A DNA stretch of 26,513 nucleotides from a virus. Below, one piece after another: positions 8,348 to 20,300 of this stretch. The stretch is taken from positions 1-26,513 of IMG/VR virus record IMGVR_UViG_3300042566_000207; one strand, written 5' to 3'. The notes below the pieces were generated by a model. It was not told where the DNA came from, ran no database searches, and saw nothing but the letters and a program-made list of their open reading frames with translations. Position 1 is the stretch's first letter, and each line of letters starts with the position of its first letter. A program made the position numbers and the translations under genes.

Positions 8348-11300
8348 TATACTCTAACTCCTCTAATCTTTTGTGAATCAATGCTCTTTATTTGAGTCAT
8401 TACTGCTCTTGCAATTTCGTCTGGGTTTGAATCAGACTTTACATTTACATTGATACTATAATTATACACTGAGTCGCCCACCGATGAACCATTGTTTATT
8501 GCCTTCATTGTGTCTGCCCCGTGAGATTCAACAGCATACTTACTCATTACAAACTCTCCTGGGGTGAGCATTGCAGGCACTATATCTGTTCCCGTTGCTA
8601 GACCACCTGATGCAAATGCTTGCAAGTCTCGTGGTCCGTTAAAGAATGATCGCAGATTTGGATTAGAAAAAATTCCAGGCAGGACTGGATTTGAAATTGG
8701 TTGCGGTATCGTATCACTTAAACTTGATGGTATTGCATCAATTGTCTCTTTGATGCTGTTCGACATAGTATTTAATTTGTCTTGAAGTTCTTTTCCTCTA
8801 AACCCTGAAGTTTTTAATATATCTTTAATCTCTGATAAGCGTAATCCTTCTAAAACATTTTTACCCTTTATTAATCCATCAATATATGCTTCAGCGATTG
8901 AGTTTGCATTAGGATTTGTTTGAACAATATCGTTTAGTGGTTCAAACATTCTTGTTGTAACAGGAGTCATTAAAGGCATTTGCTCGTACCAGTCTAAACT
9001 TCTTGAAAAGTCTATCAGTCCAGGCTGCAATGTATTTGGGTTTATTGTTAGGTTTCCATCATGGGTGTCTACATATCTAAGAGCAGACATCATGCTTGAT
9101 CTATATCCACTTGAAGCAGCGGTTAATGGATCTGAAACTTTATCATATGCTACTGGTACTCCTGCTGAATCAATAGTCCTTAAATCTCTTAATAGTGAGC
9201 CTCCCTCATTTGCTACATCTGGACTAAATATTCCATCTGCTTTCCCTTTTCCTGTTGGAACAACTGGTATATTTTTAGGAGCAAGGAGTCCTGCCTTTTT
9301 AGCAAATAAAGAACCAAAAACTTCTCTTCTTACATCTTCATATCCAATATTAGTTTTGTAGTAACCTTTAACTCCATTTAGTGTTGCTCTAAAGGTTGGG
9401 TTTATACCAGTCTCACCTAGCCCAAGTTGTTCTCCCTTTACTAAAGCACTTTCACGGATTTGGTTTGGTAGTCTTTTTGTAATAAGATCTGTTCCAGTTT
9501 GAGCAATTGGTTTAATTGTTTCAGCAAGTTTGCTATTTGTATTTTTTATCACTGCTCCTAAAATAGAAGCATAGTATCCAGGAGTTTTTGCTTCAACAGT
9601 TACACTACCTGATCCTCTGATTGCTCTTGTATACGCAACCACATCCCCCCATAAAGGATGGCTTTCGTCATGGATACCATCATCCCAATTCTTGCCCCCT
9701 ACTTTAAACCATCGATCTTTTGCTGGGCCACCGAGTTCATAACCTGCATCTTCTAATTTTTTTGTTGCTGTTGCTATCGCTTTTTCTGCACCGACACTGC
9801 CTGTTGTGTCTTTAACCCAACCCATTTTTGATTTTCCAGTTTCAAGGCCAGAAAGAAAACTGTTTTTTATGTTATAAGATTCATCTGCTGGAGGCATAAA
9901 GAATCGTTTGATTGGAGCAACTACATCAGACATCTTTTCTTTAAATCTTTTAGTAATGTTTGATACAATATTTGAAGATTCTTTTGGTGCTAGGCTAGAG
10001 TTTAGACTTTCTTCTAACAAACTTGGATTTTTAGTTGCTAATGATTTAGCACCAGAACTAGCCTTGCTTAATCCACGAACTCCAAGACTAATTCCTGGCA
10101 ATACTCCAAGTACGTCTGCTGCAGTTCCAAGTTTTTTGCTTCCAAATATCTCTGGGCTTGTATTGTTTTTTAAATTAAATGCTGACGTATATCCACTAAT
10201 CATTTGACCAGTTTGCAAAGCCATGTAGTCTTTTTCTTGCTGAGTTATTTTAGATTTAATATTAGTGCTTGTACCTAAAGTCTTTGATGCACCAACATTA
10301 AACATACCGCTTAGCATTGAAGAGAATGCATTTACTGGGTTAAACCTACTAAACCAATTACCATTTTTGTTTCCAGCCATGCCACCTTCTGAAAGCATCT
10401 GTAGGCCAGTGATTCCATATGCTCCGTTACCAATACCGCCCATAGATGCGCCAGATCCTGCATAGCGGTCTACAGGTTTGTCTATACCCATTCCTGGACT
10501 GCTGTAATCTTTTGGTTGCTCTGCTAACTGATGGAAGTAATCTGAGAAATTTGCTACCTTGCCACTAAATGGAAGTCCTGGAATTTCAGTTCCGCCCCAT
10601 GGGTCTTTACCCGTAGTGTTAAATATTGGCTTTCCTTTGCCATCAAACCCGATTGGAGATCCTTCGTATAGTCTTTCTAACTCTCCCCAGTATCTTCCAG
10701 TTGGGCTTCCAGTAGGTTGGTTGTTAGAATCATAAGCAGAAGTTGGTTTAACTGGTACTGAAGAACCAAGGTTTCTGATTATGTCAAGCACTTCTGTTGG
10801 AGTTATTGCTGCAGTCTTTTTTGGATACTTTTTGTCATTAAGGTTTTTAAAGAATTTTGGTCCGTACTTCTTTACCGCAGACTTTTTAACTACAAATTCT
10901 CCAGGTGTAAGCATTGCAGGAACTGTGTCTGTTCCCTTTGGCTTAAACTCTGGGTCAGTACTTCCGCCCTTTCTATATACAACTCCGCCATCTGCCCAAT
11001 AGCCCATACTCTTTAGGATGGATGCTGCTGATTCTTTGCCCATTCCATGAACCCAGGGATTTAATGACCAACCTGTTTCAAAAGAACCCTTGTGAGATGG
11101 ATCATTTGGATCATACATGTCTGTGACAGGTGACATGCCAAGCAGTTCTCTTTCTTGTGCTGTTAATAATTGACCGCTATTTAATCTTCTTAGAGCATCT
11201 GCAATTGCCTTAGCCTTTACATCTGCTGCATCTTTAACTGCTTTATCTGCTGCAGATGTATCTGCATCTCCACTTATTGAAAGCAGGGCTTTTTCTTCTG

Positions 11301-14300
11301 CTGTTAAGGCTTGTCCAGATGTTAATTTTCTTAGTGCTGCAGCAATTGCCTTAGCCTTTGCTTCTGCTTGTGCAGTTGCTGCGGTTGCTGCTGCTGCAGC
11401 AGATGCTGCGCTACCATCATCAGTATATGTTTTTTTAATATTCTGTGTTATATTCTCAATCTTCTCAACTATTAATTTTGTATCAACACTGTCAGGAATT
11501 TTATTAATAGAATCTAAAATTTCACCCCAGGATGTACTTGCTGCTGCTACTGCTGCCTGTGCTGCAAGTGTTGAGGCAGCATAGGCTGCTGCTAACTCTT
11601 CAACTGATTTTACCTTGTCTTCTGTGTCTGCCCAATCCTCAAGGGTCATTCCAGTAGTGTTATCAATTGCTACTGCTTCTTCTGCAATTGCGGTCAAATA
11701 TCCTTCTTGTGCCTCTAAAGCATCGGCTTCATCTTCTAATTTTTTCAATATATCTTCATTTTTCTTTACTGCAGCATCAAGTGGCTCAAGAGATTTAGTT
11801 AAATCATCAAGGATTTTTTGCTGGGCTGCAGAGGCAAGTGCTACAACATTTGCTCTTCCAGCCTCAATGTTATCAATTTCTTCTTGTTTTGCAGCAATCA
11901 ATTCTTGTACTGCTAAAATGCTTTCATTGAGTGCTAGTATTTCTGCTTCAATTGCCAATCTTGCAGGGTCTGTTTCTAGTTTATAGATTTCTTGGCTTAT
12001 CGCAAACTGTCTTTCTGAAATAGCCTCTGAAGTTAGCCCACTTTCTGCACCAGTTAAGGCTGACAAATCATTAGTTCTGGCAAGTTCAACACCTTGCATT
12101 ATTGTATCTGCTTGATTGTTTGCATAAGATGCTGACATCTCATTTGCAACTCTTGCTGCTGCAGCGATATCACCTTGAGAAAGGGCATCTGCTAGATCCA
12201 ACTGTTGTCCTTGTGAGTCAATAATTTCTTGGTTTAACTTATTTACTTCCTGTAAGGCTTCTACTTGCTTGTCATACTTTTCATTAATATCTTCTGCAGC
12301 CTTATCCATTATTGCAAGGTCATTGCTTAGCATCTGGTTTTCTTTATTGAATGCTTCTATCTTGTCAGTAAATCTCTTTTTTATTTCATCTTCTCTTGAC
12401 TTTATCTTTTTTTCTATTGACTTGATCTGATTTTCATATCCCTTTATTGTATCCTGAACTGCCTTAATTGCTTTATCAACCCCTGCGTTAGCATTGTCTA
12501 TTGCTTTCTGCAAAGCATTGTCTGCATCTGAAATTTGATCTCTTACTGCAGATGCTGTTGCTTGAGCCTTGCTAAGGTTTGAAGACGAAAGACTTATTTC
12601 TTTGGCTTTAGTTTCCATTGCTTTTTGAAGACTCTTTATGGTTGCGCCTTTTGATATTACTGGTATTGGAGTGTTTGTTGCTTTATACCTTGCATCTACA
12701 GTTGCTGTTGCAATCTTACCAACTTGTTGTGGGGCTTTGCTTGAATCTCTATAGTTTGATACCGCCGAAGTAAGTTTATCAGCAGTTAGATTATTGTAAA
12801 CAGTTCTCTTTGAGTCCATTATCTTTCTTGCTGCTGCTGCGCCTTGCTCAATTTGGCCTGTAACATTTGCTGTTGCAAATTTAAAAATTAACTCTATATC
12901 TGAGTTTGCCTTTATAGCATTAAGTCCATCAACAATTCTTTTAAGTGTCTCTGCAGCAAGACCAGCAGAAGAGTTGTATTGGTCCATAGCAGCAATTGCT
13001 TCTGATAATGAACCTGCATCTGCAAGGGCTGCTCTAACACCATCTTCTGAAACACCTTGACTACGTAAGAATTTTGCAGCCTGTCCTGCTCTTGACAGAT
13101 CTACTTGCCTTTGCAATTCTGATGTACCTCTAGAAAGCAGGCTATTTATTTTTTGTCTATTAGCAAGTTCTTTAGAAATTTCAACATTTTGCTTGAGTTG
13201 TCCATCTGTTATTTTACCTGAAGCAATTAACTGTGTAGTGTATTCATCTGTTAGCAAGCCTTCTATTGTTACAGAATCATATCCAGCAGCAACTAATTTA
13301 ATTCTTGCCTTCTCTTGATCTTTTATTGATGAAAGAGATCTGCCCATTGCAGCATTGAAATCTCCAATTACTTTTGCATCAAAGAAATTATTAATAAGTT
13401 TACCTTGTCCAGAAAGTACTACGTCTCCTTGCTTGGCTGTCTTTGCTAATAATTTACCCTTGTTATATGGATCTTCTATTCTTCCTTTGTTCTTACCACT
13501 TTTAATTTTTGGCCCTGCGGTAGTGAAAAGTTTTGCCTGCTCATCAGGGGATAGGCCCATAGCGTAATCAATAAACTGTTTATTACGTCCTTGAGCAACC
13601 ATTTGTTGGTCTATTCCTAAGAATTTATCTCCTACAGACTTAGGACCAATTTTTGCAAGTGCCCTTCTTAATTCATCAATTCCACCCTTTGCATCAATTG
13701 CAGCGTTTCTAACATTCTTTAATGCTGCTAACATCCATTCAAATGGATCAGTTTTAGTCCCGCCGTCTTCTTCTTCTGCTGCAAGTCTTGCTGCTTCTAT
13801 TGCTGCGAGTTCATTCTTAACTCCTTGTGCAACTCCTCTTTTCATATATGATGCTTTTGCTGCTTCTGTTCCTTCTGGTGTGTTTAGATATTCAGAATAT
13901 TTTGCGGCACCTGATGGATTTCCTTTATATCCTGCCAGCATTCTTTTCTTTTCTGCGTTAATTTGGTCTGGAGTAAGTGTTTCTTTTAAAACAATAAATT
14001 GTGAAAGAACTACTTTGTGTATAAAGTCTGGTTGATTTTTGTATTCTTCCATAATCTCATTAAGACCATCTAGGCTTGTTCCACCAACTTCTTTTGTTTC
14101 TGTTATAAACTGTAATACAGGAATATCTATGTTTTTAACTATTTCAAGTTTGTCTGCAATTTTTTGAAGTTTTCCAATTCCTGCTGCGCCACCGTCTTTA
14201 AAAAAGAAATCTATATTTATTTCTGGATTTAATTCTTTCATAAGATTAAAGGCAGACATTATTTTTTCTGCTTCTTTTGAACCCTTTTGTGTGAATGCTA

Positions 14301-17300
14301 CAACAATTTCCTTTTTTATCTTAGGGTCTGTTACAGCATCAATAGCATTTAAAAACTCTGTTGTTTTTCCAGGATCTGATAGGCTTGTTGTAACATTAAG
14401 AACTTTGTTTAATCCTGCTTCATCTCCAACAAACATCTCCATCAACTTTACTGCATTTACTACTGGCATTTGACCAGAACCAACAATGGTCATAATCTTT
14501 GCCTCTATTTCTTGGCTACCTGCATCTTTTGCGCCTTGAAAAAATTTGTCAACAAATGCGGTTTGTGTTGGATCATCTTTGTACTTTTCCCTAACCTGAG
14601 TTTTTAATCCCTCAAAGAATGCAGTTTCAACATCTGCTCGTGCACCTTGTTTGTTCTGTGTCTTTACATACTTAAGCGCTTTCATCTGTTCTTTTACAAT
14701 GTTTGTATTGTTTGCTCGTAATTTCTTTGTTCCTTCTAATCTTTCTATTTCAACGTTTTTAATTTTCTTATCAATCTCTAACTGTTTTTCCTTGTCAGTT
14801 GTTGCTCTCTTTTGTGCTTCAAGTATTTTTATTTTGTTGTCGTATTCATTATTTAAAGAATCAATGTTTGCTTGATTAAATTCTAAGTCTTGTATATTTG
14901 CTGCTGCTGCCTGTGCTGCAAAAATTTTTGCGTTTGGGGCTGCAAGTGCGCGGCCACTTCCAGCCGTATCTGGAAGATCGCCATATTTTTTTAACTCGTC
15001 CATAACTAATTTAGTATTTTCTTGTTGTTCTTTAACTAGTTTAACTCTTACCTCTAGTGGATTTTTTAATAAATCTTCTCCGTTTGGACCAACCAACTCT
15101 AATAGTTTTCCAGTAATGTCTGCACCAATTGTAGTATTTCCTAATTCAATTCCAATTTGATCAGCAATGCTGTTTGCTTGTTGTGCGGTTAGTACTCCAT
15201 CAGCAATATAGCCAGCAAGTTCTAATCCTACTTTGGATGCAACATTTTTAGAACCAGATTTTAAATCTTCTATAATCCCAGCAAACATATCCTTTCCAAC
15301 TTGCTCTTTTAAAAACTCTGAACCATACTGGCTTTTTCCTCTTTCAAAACCAAAAGAGTATCTATCAGATACCGACTCTTTTCTTTTTCTTGCGTAAATT
15401 TCAGATGCTCCGACTTTACCATTCATTACTCCAATGGCTTTCATTTTTTCTGTTGTTGCTCTTGTTGCATCAACTTGTTTAGACTGAGACTCTGCTGCCT
15501 TCTTTGCTGCCCTGTCTAGCATCCAAAGTCCTCCACCAACTGCTGCGACAGCAGTCAAGGCTATTCCTACTGGTCCCATACCAGCAAGCATTGGAGCCAT
15601 ACCAGCAAGTGCTGACAAGCCTGATACAGCCATACCAGCGTTTGTATTTCCAGACATCATGAGTCCCATACCAACAGTTCCAAGAGCCATAGATGCACCA
15701 CCAGAGAATCGACCAACCCTTTCTTGACGTGCTACTCTTGTTTGTTTAACCTTTATTTTTTCAGTTTGTTTTTGACTCTTTAGTTCTCTTTTTTGCCCCT
15801 CTTTTACTGCAGCATCATATGTTCTTGCTTGTGCAGCATTTAGTTGTGCTCTACGTTCATTTTCTACAAATGCTTTTCTTGCAGCATCTGTTTGTTTTTT
15901 CTGTATTGCTGCCTGCTCTTGTTGCCTTGCTGCTTCTGCTCTTGCTGCTTTTTCTGCAGCACGGACTTGGGACTGTTTATTCTTTAATTCATTTTCTGCA
16001 AACTTTCTAAGTGCTCTATCAATTTCTACCTGGTTATATCCTTTGCTACGTAACTGTAATGCTAGTTGTCCTTGTTTTACTGTAGGGTTTTTTAGTCTTG
16101 GATCTCCCTTAATCATTCCAGGCATAGAGAATCCAGGAGTCTTTGCAAAAGATCTACGGAAATTTAAAAGTTGGGCTCTTGTTGCAACTGTTTGGTTTTG
16201 TGATACTGGAGTTGATCTGCTATCTCTTTGACTTCGGCTGCTTGGAACTGCTCCAGCAGGCTTTGGACTAGTATTAGCAACTGTTAATCTTTCTTCTTTA
16301 ACTTTACCAGTCTTTGGATTAACAGTTACCTTTGTTTCGTTACCAGGATTTACCAAAACATCGTCTGCCTGTTGTGCTGCCAAGTTCATAATTCTTGATG
16401 GCTGCAGGTTTGTATCTCTAAGTATAGCAAGCAGTGCTTTGGCATTTACCCCAGCATTTCTAGGAAGTTTTACTCCAGGCATCTTGCCACCATTTGCTTT
16501 ATGGTCTGCTGCTTTTGCCTCTAGTTCTGCTGCTCTTGCTACAAGCGCTCTTTGTTCTGGTGTTTCTGGATGTCTTCCAGTTGACATAAATTCTGCTGCA
16601 TTTTTATATTCAGACAAAAGTGCTGTATCTAGTCTAAGAGGGTTTGCTCCGCTTGTGTTATTCCAATTTAAAATATCTTTAAATCTTGAAGAACCTTCTC
16701 CGATATACCTGTTAAGCCCAAACGAATCATACTGTCCAGTTCCAGTTACCCACTTTAAAGGATCTCTTCCACCAATTCCAGTATTTCCAACTATATGAGA
16801 TAACTCTGGTTTTAATTTTTCAATAATTTTAGCATCGGAAAGTCCTAAAGCCCTCATCTCTATTGCTGCTTTAGTCTTTAATGGGTCTCCCATTTTTCTT
16901 AAATATTCATCCTTGAGGTTTGCTGCAACTGGTCTAACAATCTTTGAAAGACGACCAGTGCCACCACCTGCTCCCTTATTAGATGATCTTAGATCTGTTT
17001 TAAATGCTGGTAAACTGCCATACCTGCTTCCCTCAAATCCTCCCTTATCAACAAATATTCCATCTGCATTTGGAATAGCGCCCATTCTGTAAAGAAGGTT
17101 ATTTACAACCTGCTCTCTTGTTCTTGCATGTTTTGCTCTACCATTAGGGTCTGACATAAATGAATCCATGTCATCTGGATGAAGATACTTTACTACACCA
17201 TCAACCTTGATTGGAACCATACTCTGAATTTCATTCATAAACTTTGTTTGTTTTGCATCAAATCTTTTATCTCTTCCAGAAGGAGGTATAGGAACTACAC

Positions 17301-20300
17301 CACCATTCCAGGCTGTCTTTATTATCTTTGCTCTATCTGGATCTATAGAGTCAAGAGTCTTTACAAAGTCAGCATTTACTTTTCTTACAAGGTCTGCTTT
17401 TTTTAATTGACTATCTTCCTCAGAAGAGAGTGCATACTTTTTGAGTTGTTCTTTAATTACAGAGTCTGAAGCGCCTGAATCAATACCTTCTTCTGCTTTT
17501 ATAACACCGTTGCCAGCACGAGCATGAATTGGTTGGAATTCATCCCAATCTACTTTTGCTCCAGCCTTGAGTCTTCCAAGCATATCATTATATACAACCT
17601 GTTCATCTGGTTCTAAGTCCCAAGACTTAATAACTTTTTCAAGCCTAGGAATAGATTTATTTATTTCACCCTTAATTGCAGCATCATATTCTGCTGGTGA
17701 CATCTTTGACGCAATGCCAGAAGTTTCTTGTGCAAAGAATTTTTTTGCTCCACCCTTAACGCCAAGTAAATTAACTATTGCTTGTTCTTTCATGCTTGGC
17801 ATAGACTTAGAAAAATCTCTAAAGCCAGATGCCCTATCAAATACTCCAGCAGTTCCAACATCTGCTAACACCTTACCAGATAGGTTTGGCTGCTGTAAAT
17901 CTTTATCTCCTCTTAATGTTGAAGCGACTAACTGCTTAACCATATCAGACTTACTAAATTTTCCATCCATTGCTGCTATTCGTGGATCATAAGGTGATTC
18001 AATTACAATAAACTTTCTTTGACCTGTAGGATCTGTTGGATCAATCATTGTTCTAATGCTTTGCTTTGGTGCTACCAAACCATGAACTTCTCTTGCAATC
18101 TCAGTAGCACGAACCTCTGCTAATGCAGTCTTTTCATCTATTGTTGGTTTTACTACTACGATCTTTCCGTTAGGCTTTCTGTATACCCCGCCAACTCCTG
18201 AGACTGGAAAACTTCTTCCAGAAAATGGCTGAAGTAAAGTTCCAAAATTTGAAGGAGGAAGTGTTCCAAATCTTCCAAGTGCTACCTGCTGTGATATCTT
18301 TTCTACTATTTGTCTTGACTGAGATGTCTTATCAGAAGACTTTGGCATGCCAACAAATACTGGACCTACTGGTGCTTCTGGGTGTGGCTCATTGTATCCC
18401 TGACGTGCATCATCTCTTCTTCTATACTTTGCTTGCTGTGCTTTTCTAACTGCTGCTGGACCATCAGACAGTGGAATGCCTCTACCTGGTCCACCAGGAA
18501 GTCTTCCAGCCATAAATCCTGGAACCTTATCCTGGAACATTGCAGAAATTAAACCTCTATACTTATTAGTTGTTTCTGTAGGAATAACTGCTTCTCCTGG
18601 AGAAAGCATTGCTGGAACAACATCTCCTGCACCCTTTGGACCTGGTACGCTTAAAACTCCTTCTTTGTACTTTCTAACTGGTGGTAATCCGCTTACTGCT
18701 TTCTTGGACCCACGAACTCCGCCTGCAAACAATGCTGGGTTTTGTGTTGCCATAGTTCTCATCTGTGTGCTTAATGAATTGTATGATGCAGCAAGAGCAT
18801 TTACAGAAGTTTTTTCAACATTAAAAACTTGTATTAATCTTGAATGTGTTTGATGAAGTTGTTCAGAAGATGCAGCATTTTCAATCTGCTCTTGTGTCAT
18901 ATAGTTAAATCCTGCACCCATTACACCCGTTTGTCCATTTAACTTAGCAATTCCTCCACGAAGCATTGCAAACAATTTGATAACGTTTGCAACACCATTC
19001 ATCAGAAGACCAAATGTCATAAGTAGTACTGGACCAAGACCTGCAACGGCTGCAACAATTATTGCAATAACCTTTTTTGTATTATCTCCAAGACCGTTAA
19101 ACTTTTCAAGAAGTCCTGAGAAAAACTTAACTACTGGTGTTAAAGCCTCAAGGAATGCTTTTCCTAAAGGCATAATTTCTTGCTTAAGGTTTTCTAGTGC
19201 TGCTTGGAATTTAGCACCAGTTGAGTCTTCTATCTTCTTCATTTCTCTTTCAGATAAAATTGCTAACTCTTCTATTGATGCCCCTGCTAATTGAAATGCT
19301 CTTGATGCCTGAGATCCATCTTTAGTTACATTCTGAAATAATGTGGATAGACGTGCAAACTGGAACTTACCAAACATTTGCTCAATTGCTCTTGCACGAT
19401 TAAGTGGGTCGAGTTCGTCAAGGGCTCTTGCAAATCCAACAACAATTCCTTTTATGTCACCTTTGTTTGCTTCAACAAGGCCTCTTACGTTAATTCCTAA
19501 GTTGCCAAGAAACTTTGCTGCTTTATCAGATGGATTAATTAATGAGGCTAGTCCAGACTTAAGTGCGTTAGCACCTTCTGATGCATTAATTCCACCTTCC
19601 TTCATTGCTGTAAGGAAGAATGCTAAGTCTTCAACAGAACCACCAAGTTGCTTTATAACTGGTGCTGCTTTTGGAATTGCAATAGTTAAATCTTCAATAG
19701 ATAGAAGTGTTTGGTTTTCTACTGCGTTAAGAAAGTTAATTTTCTTTGCAAGGTCTTCACTAGAAAGACCAAATGCAGTTTGCAAAGATATTGTTGTTTC
19801 AAGTGCTTGCTGTTGCTCTATCTGGCCAAGTACTGCTAACTTTGTTGCTGTTTCAACCTGTGTTGTAAGTGCTGATCCTTCAAAGCCTGCTGCTGCTGCT
19901 GTCGCAGCCATCTCCATAGTCTTTGTAACAGAGACTCCATACTTCACATATTCATTTGATAATTTTCTTATATTTTCAACTGCTGCATTAACCTCTGCAT
20001 CATTTGTAAATGCATTTCCATATACACGACGGAACTTAACAACTTCAGCATCAAATTCTTTAAATGCTTTTGCAGCAGCGGATCCAAACAAGGCAAGTGG
20101 CATTGTAAGACCAACCATCAACTGACGGCCTGCCCACTGAGTATTCTTACCAAAGTTTAGGAGTTGTGTTGATCCTTGCTTTAATAGTTGATTAAGGAAC
20201 TGCTGTCTTTGTGCAGCATACTGAATTCTTGTTCCAAGTTCTGTAAACTTTCCACTAGCCATTTGAAGGCTTTTTGGCATAATTCTAATTGCATCCATAA

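Noticed and set aside
19343-20125. 260-codon plus-strand open frame opposite the tape measure gene
   Set aside because: It lies opposite the conserved tape measure core, is rich in Ser/Ala/Phe as expected from the antisense frame, and has no supporting context.
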